Origin: Microbacterium sp. CPCC 204701
Lineage (GTDB): Bacteria > Actinomycetota > Actinomycetes > Actinomycetales > Microbacteriaceae
DNA: 40,585 bases
Assembly: GCF_004010105.1 (NCBI RefSeq)
Contig: NZ_RRYE01000006.1
Span: 1 to 40,585, forward strand
Direction of reading: 5' to 3'
Positions 24,787 through 32,713 of the stretch are shown here, piece by piece. The translations under genes and the position numbers were made by a program. Numbering within the stretch: the first letter of the stretch is position 1; each line of letters starts with the position of its first letter. The notes under the pieces were generated by a model. It saw only the letters and a list, made by a program, of their open reading frames with translations, searched no databases and had not been told where the DNA came from.

Positions 24787-24815
24787 GGGGTCGCCCGGCC
24801 AGTCCGGGCGACCCC
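24787..24815. promoter_or_regulatory. Strong intercistronic stem-loop after the binding-protein gene
   Basis: A perfect 12-bp stem, GGGGTCGCCCGG (24787-24798) with CCGGGCGACCCC (24804-24815), and a five-base loop. No T-tract follows and the ATPase gene starts 26 bases later. It is more likely an mRNA-stabilising or partial-termination element setting a high binding-protein to ATPase ratio than a full terminator. Confidence 0.7.
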
Positions 24816-24841
24816 ACCCACGCGCATTCGAAGGAATCACC

Positions 24842-26041
24842 ATGTCGGCAGAGAGCACCATCACGACGGTCCCGCGGCTCGCCCCGGGCACCGCCACGGT
24901 CCTCGCGGGGGCCGGGCTGGAGCCCGTGCTGCGAATCGACGACCTGCACAAGCACTTCCACCTTCCGGGCGAGAAGCGGGTGACCGCCGTCGACGGCATC
25001 TCGCTCGCCGTCAACCGCGGTGAGTTCCTGGTCCTCCTCGGGCCGAGCGGATGCGGCAAGACGACGCTGCTGCGCTGCGTCGCCGGCCTCGACCACCCCG
25101 ACTCGGGGCGGGTCGCGATCTCGGGGCGTCCCGTGTACGACAGCAGCGCCGCGCTGAACCTTCCGCCCGAGCGTCGCCACGTCAGCATGATCTTCCAGAC
25201 GTACGCGTTGTGGCCACACATGACCGCGGCGCAGAACATCGCCTATCCGCTGCGCACCCGGGGAGTGAAACGCGCAGAGATCAAGGAGCGCGTCGAGCGC
25301 GTGCTCGATCTCGTGGACGTCTCCGCCCAGGCCAATCGCTATCCGAACCAGATGTCGGGCGGGCAGCAGCAGAGGGTCGCGCTCGCGCGGGCCCTCGTCT
25401 CCGAGAGTGAGCTCGTGCTCTTCGACGAGCCGCTGTCGAACATCGACGCCAAAGTGCGCGAGCAGCTGCGCGAGGAGATGCTCGAGATGCAGCGCACCAT
25501 CGGGTTCACCGCGCTGTACGTGACACATGACCAGTCGGAGGCGATGCACCTCGCTCACCGCATCGCGGTGCTCGACGACGGTCACATCGCGCAGCTCGAC
25601 ACCGGCCGCGCGATCTACACCCGCCCGGCGAGTCGTTACGTCGCCCGCTTCATCGGGCGTGCGAACGAGGCGACCGGCAACGTGACGGCGCTCGAGGGCG
25701 GGCGCGCTTCGGTTGCCACGCCGTTCGGGCTCGCGACGGCGGTCGTGTCGGGAGACCTGGTCGAGACCGGTGAGACGTGCGTCGTGACGTGGCGACCCGA
25801 GAACGCCCGCGTGGATCCGGTCGAACGTGCCGACGCAGCGGTGCCGGCGAGTCTCGTGATCGAGGGCGACGTCACGGCGCGGGTGTTCGTCGGACTCAAC
25901 GTCGAGCTCCTCATCACGGCGGGCGACCGCACGATCCTCGCGCTCGCTCCCGCAGACTCCGACATCACCGAGGGTCAGCGCGTGCGGCTGTCGGTCATCC
26001 CGGACGGCCTGCTGGCGATCAAGAACCCCACAGAGGCCTGA
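24842..26041 (+). CDS. ABC transporter ATP-binding protein, FbpC/PotA class
   Basis: A 399-residue ATPase. Walker A is GPSGCGKTT, the signature is MSGGQQQRVALARAL, Walker B is LVLFDEPLSNIDA and the H-loop is YVTHDQSEA. About 110 C-terminal residues form a TOBE-like regulatory domain (VVTWRPENARV, RVRLSVIPDGLLAI). A 28-residue N-terminal extension is longer than usual. AAGGAA lies five bases before the ATG. The stop abuts the permease ATG (TGAATG). Confidence 0.93.
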   Translation: MSAESTITTVPRLAPGTATVLAGAGLEPVLRIDDLHKHFHLPGEKRVTAVDGISLAVNRGEFLVLLGPSGCGKTTLLRCVAGLDHPDSGRVAISGRPVYDSSAALNLPPERRHVSMIFQTYALWPHMTAAQNIAYPLRTRGVKRAEIKERVERVLDLVDVSAQANRYPNQMSGGQQQRVALARALVSESELVLFDEPLSNIDAKVREQLREEMLEMQRTIGFTALYVTHDQSEAMHLAHRIAVLDDGHIAQLDTGRAIYTRPASRYVARFIGRANEATGNVTALEGGRASVATPFGLATAVVSGDLVETGETCVVTWRPENARVDPVERADAAVPASLVIEGDVTARVFVGLNVELLITAGDRTILALAPADSDITEGQRVRLSVIPDGLLAIKNPTEA

Positions 26042-27778
26042 ATGACGACGACCGTGGCCGGGCGTCCGACGATCGCCCAGCGCGTCGTCGGACGCGTACG
26101 CAACCTGTCGCTGTTCGGCGTCTTCGCCGGACTCGTCACCGCGGGCATCGTCATCCTCGTGGGGTATCCGCTGATCTCCACCCTCGTGTCGGTGTTCATC
26201 TCCGACGGCCGCCTCGACCTGAGCGCCTTCGTCGAAGTCTGGGCGCTGCCCAATATCGGGACGGTCCTGCTCAACACCTTCGTCGTCCTCGCGATCTCGA
26301 TTCCGATGTCGCTCGCGATCGCGACGCTCTTCGCCTGGGTCATGGAGCGCACGGACGCGCGCATCGGCTGGGCGTCCACGGTTCTCCCGCTCATCCCGCT
26401 CATGATCCCGTCGCTCGCCGGCACCGTGGGGTGGATCGCCCTCACGTCGGGGCGCGCCGGCCTTCTCAACGTGTGGATCCGCGACTTCCTGGGGATCTTC
26501 GGCATCCAGATGGCAGAGGGGCCGTTCGAGATCTACTCGTGGGGCGGGCTGATCTTCCTCTACGTCCTCTACATCGTGCCGTTCGGCTACCTGAGCATCA
26601 GCTCGGCGCTGCGCAACCTCGATCCGTCCCTCGAGGAGGCGGCGCGCGTGAACGGGTCTGGCGTGTTCCGCACCTTCTGGACCGTCACCCTCCCGTCGAT
26701 CAAGCCGGCGCTCGTCGGCGCGTTCAACATCCAGCTCATCATCGGGTTCGCCATGTTCTCCATCCCGGCGACGGTCGGCGTCTCGGCCGAGATCGAGCTG
26801 CTGTCGCTGCGGATCTACCGGCTGCTGACCTTCGCGTATCCGCCCGACACCGACGTGGCCGTCGTCCTCAGCATCCTCATGCTCCTCGTCGTGGCCCTCG
26901 TCGGGTGGTGGCAGATCCGGGTCAATCGCACGAAGCGCTTCGGCACGATCGGGGGACGCATCGGACGCGGATCGGCCGTCGAGCTCGGACGGTGGCGTGG
27001 GGTCGCGCGGTTCGGGGTGCTGTTCTACATCGCCGCGACGTCGATCCTGCCATTCCTCGGCCTGATCTTCCTGTCGGTGCAGGGGTTCTGGTCGAGCAGC
27101 TTCGACGTGTCGAAGTACAGCCTGAAGAACTACGCTGCGATGTTCCAGGATCCCGAGATCCAGCGGTCGCTGATGAACTCGGTCATGTTCGGCATCCAGG
27201 GCGGCCTGATCGTCATGGTGGTCGCCACGATCGTGGCGATGTACCTGGCGCGCAACAGCGGATTCCTCGCGAAGGTCGTCGACAACGTCTCACGCCTTCC
27301 CGCGACGATCCCTCATCTCGTCGTCGCGGTCGCGTTCGTCGCGGCGTTCGCCGGTCCGCCGTTCATGCTGTCGGGCACGTCGTTCATCCTGATCGCGGCG
27401 TACATCGTGATGTATCTGCCGCAGGCGGTCGTGTCGGCGAACTCCGCCGTCGCGCAGGTCGGCAACGACATAGTCGAGGCTTCTTACGTCTCGGGGGCGG
27501 GCCAGGGCCGCACGTTCTTCCGGGTGATGCTCCCGCTGATCTGGCCGGGGTTCATCTCGGGCTTCGCGCTGTGCTTCGTGCTCATGGCGGGGGAGCTGAC
27601 CGGGTCGGCCATCCTCGCCGGCATCAATACGCCGGTCATCGGCTTCACGATGATCAAGATGTGGCTGAACGGCTCGACGACGCAGCTCGCGGCCCTGTCG
27701 GTCATCGTGAGCGTCGTCTTCACGGTCGTCACGCTCCTCGCGCTCCTGATCGGGCGCCGGCGTCAGCGCCACGCGTGA
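26042..27778 (+). CDS. ABC transporter permease with two fused BPD domains (FbpB-like)
   Basis: A 578-residue membrane protein of about 12 segments made of two permease domains in tandem, each with an EAA loop: LEEAARVNGSGVFRTFWTVTLP in the first half and IVEASYVSGAGQGRTFFRVMLP in the second. A fused permease is standard for the ferric/organic type-1 importers. It completes the second importer and ends in a convergent hairpin. Together with 23701 and 24842 the unit looks self-contained. Confidence 0.92.
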   Translation: MTTTVAGRPTIAQRVVGRVRNLSLFGVFAGLVTAGIVILVGYPLISTLVSVFISDGRLDLSAFVEVWALPNIGTVLLNTFVVLAISIPMSLAIATLFAWVMERTDARIGWASTVLPLIPLMIPSLAGTVGWIALTSGRAGLLNVWIRDFLGIFGIQMAEGPFEIYSWGGLIFLYVLYIVPFGYLSISSALRNLDPSLEEAARVNGSGVFRTFWTVTLPSIKPALVGAFNIQLIIGFAMFSIPATVGVSAEIELLSLRIYRLLTFAYPPDTDVAVVLSILMLLVVALVGWWQIRVNRTKRFGTIGGRIGRGSAVELGRWRGVARFGVLFYIAATSILPFLGLIFLSVQGFWSSSFDVSKYSLKNYAAMFQDPEIQRSLMNSVMFGIQGGLIVMVVATIVAMYLARNSGFLAKVVDNVSRLPATIPHLVVAVAFVAAFAGPPFMLSGTSFILIAAYIVMYLPQAVVSANSAVAQVGNDIVEASYVSGAGQGRTFFRVMLPLIWPGFISGFALCFVLMAGELTGSAILAGINTPVIGFTMIKMWLNGSTTQLAALSVIVSVVFTVVTLLALLIGRRRQRHA

Positions 27779-27782
27779 AACG

Positions 27783-27820
27783 GGACGGCGGCCCGTTCCT
27801 GTGCGATCGGGTCGCCGTCC
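27783..27820. terminator. Bidirectional terminator-like hairpin between convergent genes
   Basis: GGACGGCGGCCCG (27783-27795) pairs with CGGGTCGCCGTCC (27808-27820): 12 Watson-Crick pairs and one G-U, with a 12-base loop. It fills the 57-base gap between the convergent permease and isomerase genes. There is no T-tract, which is common for hairpin terminators in high-GC actinobacteria. Confidence 0.5.
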
Positions 27821-27835
27821 GGTCGGCCAATGGCC

Positions 27836-28666
27836 TCAGCGGGCGATGCCGGCGAGGAACGAACGGAGACCGTCGCGCGTGCGCTGGGCGACCGTGTCGG
27901 TATCGAGGGCGCGCAACTCGTCGGAGAGGACTTCCATGCCGACGGGCGACGAGACGCCCATCCTCCGAAGTGTGTCGAAGAGGCCGCGGAGGTCGAACTC
28001 GCCCGCGCCTGGCAGGTGACGGAGGTGGAACGTGTCGTCGAGCTCTGTGCCAACCCGGGTGAGGGGGCCGTCGCTGAGCTGGATCACCGGTATGCGGTCG
28101 GCCGGGACCCGCTCCAACTGAGCGAACGTGCTCCCACCGCGGAAGAAGTGCCACGTGTCGACGACCACGCCGCCATTGGGCTCGCCGGCGGCCTCGACGA
28201 TGCGCCACGCGTCTTCCACGGTGCGCGTGTCGGTCCACGGCAGGAACTCCAGCGCTACGCGGAGGTCATGCTCGGCGGCTCGTCGGCACACACCCCTGAA
28301 GCGCTCCGCCACCGCGTTCAGGCCGCGATCGAGCGGGCCTGCGATCACCATCATGTGACGTCCGCCGAGCGCGTTCTTGAGGGAGTGAAGGGATGCCTCG
28401 TGGGCGAGCGACTTCGCGTTCTCACCGTCGGGCAGCCACCAGTCCGACAGGAATCCGACCTCGAACACCTCGAGATCGTGCAACGCGAGCTCGCTGCGGA
28501 TCTCGTCCGTGTCGGCCCCTTCGGCCTGAGCGCGGGCGAGGTGGCCGGGACGAAGGCCGATGCCGTCGTACCCGGCTCGGGCCGCCGCGACGATGCGCTC
28601 CCGCAGGGGCGCCGCATCGATGGTCGACGCGCACAGGAAGACCTCGTCGATCATGTCGGGAGCCAT
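27836..28666 (-). CDS. Sugar phosphate isomerase/epimerase-like TIM-barrel protein
   Basis: A 276-residue AP-endonuclease-2/xylose-isomerase-like barrel. Likely metal ligands are the Glu of VALEFLPW, Asp and His of VVVDTWHFF, and the Glu of GMEVLSDEL near the C-terminus, all in the expected positions. RRAAEHDLRVALE and DTRTVEDAWRIVEAAG are family-typical. Members isomerise or dehydrate polyols, inosose, hydroxypyruvate or keto acids, so the substrate here is open. Its ATG overlaps the stop of the acyl-CoA dehydrogenase gene (TGATG on the minus strand), so the two are co-expressed. Confidence 0.83.
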   Translation of the reverse strand: MAPDMIDEVFLCASTIDAAPLRERIVAAARAGYDGIGLRPGHLARAQAEGADTDEIRSELALHDLEVFEVGFLSDWWLPDGENAKSLAHEASLHSLKNALGGRHMMVIAGPLDRGLNAVAERFRGVCRRAAEHDLRVALEFLPWTDTRTVEDAWRIVEAAGEPNGGVVVDTWHFFRGGSTFAQLERVPADRIPVIQLSDGPLTRVGTELDDTFHLRHLPGAGEFDLRGLFDTLRRMGVSSPVGMEVLSDELRALDTDTVAQRTRDGLRSFLAGIAR

Positions 28667-29832
28667 CAGTACGAGCGGGGAAGGCCGAGGACGTTGGAGC
28701 CGAGGAAGGCCAGCACGAGCTCGTTGCTGATCGGGGCGATCCGCTCGATGCGGACGTCGCGCCAGTAGCGCTCGACGTGGTACTCGGTCGTGTAGCCGTA
28801 GCCGCCGTGGAACTGGATGGCGCGGTCGCAGGCCTCGAACGCCCACTCCGACGCGAGGTACTTCGCCTCGTTCGCCTCCTTTCCGCAGGGCTCGCCGTTG
28901 TCGTAGAGCTTGGCGGCCTGGCGCACGAGAAGCTCGGCGGCGTCGAGCTTCGCGAGGGAGTCGGCGAGCGGGAACTGCACACCCTGGTTCTGCCCGATCG
29001 GGCGTCCGAACACCGTGCGCTGCTTCGCATACTCGACCGTCTTGCGCAGCGCGGCCCGGCCGATCCCGAGGCAGACGGCGGCGACGATGATGCGCTCGGC
29101 GTTGAGGCCGCTGAGGAGATACCTGAACCCGCGTCCCTCCTCGCCCACGCGGTCCTCGTCGGGGATGAACAGGTCGTCGATGACGAGCTCGTTGGTGGCG
29201 ATGGCGTTGCGGCCGAGCTTGGGGATCGGGTTGATCTGGACGTGCTCGTGGTCCATCTCCGCGAAGAACAGGGTCATGCCGTCCGTCGGCTTCGCGCCCT
29301 CGGCGCGGGGCGACGTCCTGGTGATCAGCAGCATCCGGTCCGCTTCGAGCGCGCGGGAGATGAACACCTTGCGACCGTTGACGATGTAGCCGCCTTCGAC
29401 CTTGCGCGCCGTCGTCGTGATCGACGTCGTGTCCGTGCCGGCATCGGGCTCGGTGACGGCGAAGCACACCTGGAGCCTGCCCTCGACCGCCTCGGGCAGG
29501 AATCGCCGCTTCTGCTCCTCGCTGCCGTGCTTGACGATCGGCTCCAGACCGAACAGGGCCACCTGGACCGTCGTGGCGGCATTGAGCGCACCGCCGTTGC
29601 CGGCGACCTCTTCCATGAAGATCGCAGCTGCCTGCACACCGGCGCCTCCGCCGCCGTACTCTTCGGGTGTGCAGATGCCGAGCCAGCCCTCGTCGGCCAT
29701 CGCGCGGTAGAACTCCCACGGGAACTCGTGGTGCGTGTCGGCGTGCGACCAATACTCGTCGGGGAACTTCGCGCAGATCGCGCGGACGGACTGGCGGATG
29801 TCGTGCTCGGCCTCGGGAGAGAGCTCTTCCAT
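28666..29832 (-). CDS. Acyl-CoA dehydrogenase
   Basis: A 388-residue FAD enzyme. CFAVTEPDAGTDTTS (about 123-137) is the flavin loop, and FGRPIGQNQGVQFPLAD and FHGGYGYTTEYHVERYWRD are the other signatures. The usual catalytic glutamate in the C-terminal YEGT motif is absent (IAPIS, Pro367), but Glu246 in LNAERII aligns with the alternative base of isovaleryl- and long-chain acyl-CoA dehydrogenases. A branched or unusual acyl-CoA is therefore plausible. The start at 29832 has GGAG six bases upstream in minus orientation; an ATG at 29868 is inside the operator-like palindrome. It is divergent from the CitE-like gene. Confidence 0.92.
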   Translation of the reverse strand: MEELSPEAEHDIRQSVRAICAKFPDEYWSHADTHHEFPWEFYRAMADEGWLGICTPEEYGGGGAGVQAAAIFMEEVAGNGGALNAATTVQVALFGLEPIVKHGSEEQKRRFLPEAVEGRLQVCFAVTEPDAGTDTTSITTTARKVEGGYIVNGRKVFISRALEADRMLLITRTSPRAEGAKPTDGMTLFFAEMDHEHVQINPIPKLGRNAIATNELVIDDLFIPDEDRVGEEGRGFRYLLSGLNAERIIVAAVCLGIGRAALRKTVEYAKQRTVFGRPIGQNQGVQFPLADSLAKLDAAELLVRQAAKLYDNGEPCGKEANEAKYLASEWAFEACDRAIQFHGGYGYTTEYHVERYWRDVRIERIAPISNELVLAFLGSNVLGLPRSY

Positions 29833-29856
29833 GAATGGCTCCGATCGGAATCTATG

Positions 29857-29871
29857 GATATGATACATATC
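29857..29871. promoter_or_regulatory. Perfect inverted repeat, probable operator of the divergent dehydrogenase and lyase genes
   Basis: GATATGATACATATC consists of 6-bp arms (GATATG and CATATC) around ATA, in a 113-base divergent gap. It includes TATGATA, the core also seen at 21776 and 36085. The AT content is striking against the surrounding DNA. Confidence 0.6.
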
Positions 29872-29945
29872 AAATGCCGCGAAGTCGGGGCAACCCGCAC
29901 GCGGCGGAGAGGCCGTGCCGTGATGCGGCTGAGGAAGGATCCGCC

Positions 29946-30836
29946 ATGCGTCCGTATCGTTCGATGCTGTTCGTCCCCGGTCACCGTGTCGACTGGGTCG
30001 ACAAGGCGATCGCCTCAGGTGCCGACGCGATCACCCTCGATCTCGAAGACAGTGTCCCCGCCGATCTGAAGCCGCAGGCGCGGGAGCAGGTCGCGGCATC
30101 CATCCGCCGACTTCACGACGAGCAGGTCAACATCGGGGTTCTCGTCCGGGTCAACGGCCTTGCCACCGGGCAGACCGGCTTCGACCTCGAGGCCGTCGTC
30201 GGGCCGGGACTCGACGCCGTGTTCGCCCCCAAGATCGAATCGGCGCTCGACGCGCAGCGCTTCGAGACCCTGATCGACTACGTCGAAGCCCGCAACGGCG
30301 CGTCGGATGTCGAGCTCGTCGTGCCGATGGAGACCGCGCGCGCGCTCGTGCACTGCGAGGAGATCGCGACGAGCACGCCGCGGATGGGCTGCGTGATCGG
30401 ATCGACGGCGGAGCACGCCGACGTCGCGCGGGAGGTCGGCTACGAATGGACGCCCGAAGGGCTCGAGACGCTCGCCATGCGCAGCCGCGTGCTTCTGGCG
30501 TGCCGCGCCGCCGGCGTGCACGCCATGACGGGGCTCTGGGAGAGGATCCACGATCTCGACGGCCTGCGTGCGTTCGCGAAGCAGGGCAGGCAGCTGGGCT
30601 TCCGCGGCCAGATCGCCATCCACCCGAGCCACGTCGGGATCATCAACGAGGTGTTCGGGCCCGATCCCGAGCAGCGCGAGTTCTTCGAGGGTCTCGTCGC
30701 CGCCTATGAAGAGGCCGCGCAGCAGGGTGCCGGTGCCGTCGTCTACCGAGGCGGACACATCGACAAGGCGCACGTCGACAAGGCGATCGAATGGCTGGCG
30801 CGTGCCGACGAGATCGCCGGCATGAACGCCCGTTGA
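29946..30836 (+). CDS. CitE-like CoA lyase (HpcH/HpaI aldolase/citrate lyase family)
   Basis: A 296-residue barrel. RSMLFVPGHRVDWVDKAIASG, ITLDLEDSVP, VRVNGL, VPMETARAL and AIHPSHVGIINEVFGP are the classic motifs of citramalyl-CoA, malyl-CoA and related lyases. The usual metal-binding segment GxxDxxxDLG reads GSTAEHADVA, so the first acidic residue is displaced or replaced. The C-terminal GGHIDKAHVDKA keeps the lid aspartate. GAGGAAGG lies seven bases before the ATG. Together with the adjacent MaoC hydratase it could hydrate and cleave a mesaconyl- or methyl-branched dicarboxylic acyl-CoA to acetyl-CoA and pyruvate or glyoxylate (inference). Confidence 0.87.
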   Translation: MRPYRSMLFVPGHRVDWVDKAIASGADAITLDLEDSVPADLKPQAREQVAASIRRLHDEQVNIGVLVRVNGLATGQTGFDLEAVVGPGLDAVFAPKIESALDAQRFETLIDYVEARNGASDVELVVPMETARALVHCEEIATSTPRMGCVIGSTAEHADVAREVGYEWTPEGLETLAMRSRVLLACRAAGVHAMTGLWERIHDLDGLRAFAKQGRQLGFRGQIAIHPSHVGIINEVFGPDPEQREFFEGLVAAYEEAAQQGAGAVVYRGGHIDKAHVDKAIEWLARADEIAGMNAR

Positions 30837-30858
30837 GGCGGGAGAGGGGACGCATCAT

Positions 30859-31317
30859 ATGAAAGGCCTGTACTTCGAGGAGATGGAACCGGGAGCAGTC
30901 ATCCGGCACCCGCTGACTCGCACCGTGACCGAGATGGACAACGTCTTGTTCACGTCGCTGTCGATGAACGTCGCTCCCATCCACCTCGACGCGGAATACG
31001 CCAAGACGCTCCCGTACGGGAAGCCGCTCGTCAACAGCCTCTTCACGATGGCGCTCATCGGCGGCATGACTGTGCCCGATCTCGTCTTCCAGACCTCGCT
31101 CGGCAACCTCGGGTACGAGCACGTCGAGTTCCCGAACCCCGTCTTCCATGGCGACACCCTGCGAGCCGAGACGACGATCCTCGACAAGCGCGAGTCGAAG
31201 AGCGATCAGACCCGCGGCATCGTGTGGTTCGAGCACCGGGGCATCAACCAGCGCGACGAACTCGTCCTGCTCTGCAAGCGCGTCGGCATGATCATGCGCC
31301 TGCCCGCAGCCGACTGA
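30859..31317 (+). CDS. MaoC-family (R)-specific hydratase
   Basis: A 152-residue single hotdog domain of the MaoC type. YFEEMEPGAVIRHPLTRTVTEMDNVLFT is the standard start, and SMNVAPIHLDAEYAKTLPYGKPLVNS contains the hydratase motif in which Asn and His are expected at the active site. GYEHVEFPNPVFHGDTLRAETTI completes it. Actinobacterial pairs of MaoC with a CitE-like lyase often act on mesaconyl-like CoA esters. It lies 22 bases after the lyase gene, with GGGAGAGGGG before it. Confidence 0.88.
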   Translation: MKGLYFEEMEPGAVIRHPLTRTVTEMDNVLFTSLSMNVAPIHLDAEYAKTLPYGKPLVNSLFTMALIGGMTVPDLVFQTSLGNLGYEHVEFPNPVFHGDTLRAETTILDKRESKSDQTRGIVWFEHRGINQRDELVLLCKRVGMIMRLPAAD

Positions 31318-31321
31318 CGCC

Positions 31322-32713
31322 GTGCCGAGCGCGGGCGAGCGGGTGCTCAGCACGGGGCTGGTGTACGCCGCCCTGTCGTCCGGCATCGTCAGCTCGCTCG
31401 GCATGCTGCTCGTCCCGAGCGTCGCCGCCGAGATGCAGGTACCCGTGAACTCGGCACAGTGGATGCTCACGGTCAATCTCCTCGTGGGCGCCGTCGCCAC
31501 CCCGATCATGGGGCGTCTGAGCGACGGAGCCCGCAAGCGCCGCCTGTTCGTCGTCTCGCTCGGTGTCATCCTCGTGGGGTCACTCGTGTGCGCCACCGCC
31601 GACGACTTCGCGGTGTTCCAAGTGGGACGAGCGCTGCAGGGACTCGCGTACGGCGTCTTCCCCGTCGCGATCTCGATCTGCCGCGGACTCGTGTCCAGGC
31701 CACGGCTTCGAGCCACGATGTCGACGCTCGCGGTCACCGGGGCTGCCGGCGCGGGCATCGGCTATCCGCTGACGGGAGTGCTGGCGCAGCTCGGCGGGTT
31801 CCGGCTTGCATTCGTCTTCGGCGCCCTCTTCATGGCGACCGCGATGGCCGTCGTCCTGTTCGTCGTGCCGCGCGATCGGCCGGTGCCCCTCCGACGGGGC
31901 CGCTTCGACGTCCTCGGTGCCGTGCTGCTCGGCGGCGGGCTCACGGCGCTCCTCCTCACGGTCAGCGAAGCCCCCGTGTGGGGGTGGCTGTCGCCGTCCA
32001 CGATCGCGATGGCCGCGGCATCCGTCGGCCTGCTCGCGGCGTGGGTGCTCGCAAGCCGCCGCACGCGGCGTCCGCTCGTCGACCTGCGCGTCCTGCGCGA
32101 TCCCGACATCGCGATCGCGCACGGCACTGCGATCGCCCTCGGCGCGACGATGTACATGGTGCTGTCGGTCTCGAGCCTCGTGGCCCAGGCGCCGCAATCG
32201 ACCGGCTACGGCGCGGCACTGCCGCTCGTGTGGGCGGGCTTCGTCATGCTGCCGTTCACGATCGGCTCCCTCATCGCGAACCGTGTCGTCCGGAGGCTGC
32301 GGGGCGAGCACGCGTCCCGGCTCGTCCTCCCGGCGGGGGCCATCGTCGTCATGACGTCGGCGGCGCTCCTCGCGATCGTGCACGACAGCCTGGTCTGGGT
32401 GCTCCTCGGCATGTTCCTCAACGGCCTGGGGGTCGGTTCGACGTACGCGGCGCTTCCGCTTCTCATCGCGCGCCGAGTCGCCGCGGACGAGTTCGGCAGC
32501 GCGGTCAGCTTCAACCAGGTTCTGCGCACCGTCGGGGGATCGGTCGGGAGCGCGATCGCTGCCGCCGTGTTCGCGGCCGCACTCGCGCCGACGGGGTTCC
32601 CCTCGAGCGCCGGCATCACATTCGCGTACGCCGTCTCGGCGGCCGGCAGCGCCGTCACCGTGGTCCTGCTGAGCATCAACATCGTCCGACGAGGAAGAGG
32701 GAGCACGACGTGA
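31322..32713 (+). CDS. MFS transporter
   Basis: A 463-residue membrane protein with about 12-14 segments. The loop motif PIMGRLSDGARKRRLFVVSLG (motif A) and GRALQGLAYGVFPVAISICRGLV (motif B) are clear, as is GAAGAGIGYPLTGVL (motif C), which is typical of drug:H+ antiporters of the DHA2 kind. It may export a toxic intermediate or import substrate. The start is a GTG four bases after the MaoC stop without an obvious RBS, so coupling is likely. Its own stop overlaps the GTG of the synthetase gene (GTGA). Confidence 0.88.
   Translation: MPSAGERVLSTGLVYAALSSGIVSSLGMLLVPSVAAEMQVPVNSAQWMLTVNLLVGAVATPIMGRLSDGARKRRLFVVSLGVILVGSLVCATADDFAVFQVGRALQGLAYGVFPVAISICRGLVSRPRLRATMSTLAVTGAAGAGIGYPLTGVLAQLGGFRLAFVFGALFMATAMAVVLFVVPRDRPVPLRRGRFDVLGAVLLGGGLTALLLTVSEAPVWGWLSPSTIAMAAASVGLLAAWVLASRRTRRPLVDLRVLRDPDIAIAHGTAIALGATMYMVLSVSSLVAQAPQSTGYGAALPLVWAGFVMLPFTIGSLIANRVVRRLRGEHASRLVLPAGAIVVMTSAALLAIVHDSLVWVLLGMFLNGLGVGSTYAALPLLIARRVAADEFGSAVSFNQVLRTVGGSVGSAIAAAVFAAALAPTGFPSSAGITFAYAVSAAGSAVTVVLLSINIVRRGRGSTT

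Noticed and set aside
23701-27778. Calling the second ABC system a ferric iron importer
   Set aside because: No iron-binding tyrosine pair is visible and the context is catabolic.
29833-29868. Upstream start for the acyl-CoA dehydrogenase
   Set aside because: That ATG is inside the inverted repeat and lacks an RBS; the ATG at 29832 has GGAG six bases upstream.
31459-32709. N-terminal extension of the synthetase frame across the MFS gene
   Set aside because: The sequence there is a shadow of the MFS gene; homology to CoA-binding domains starts right after the GTG at 32710.
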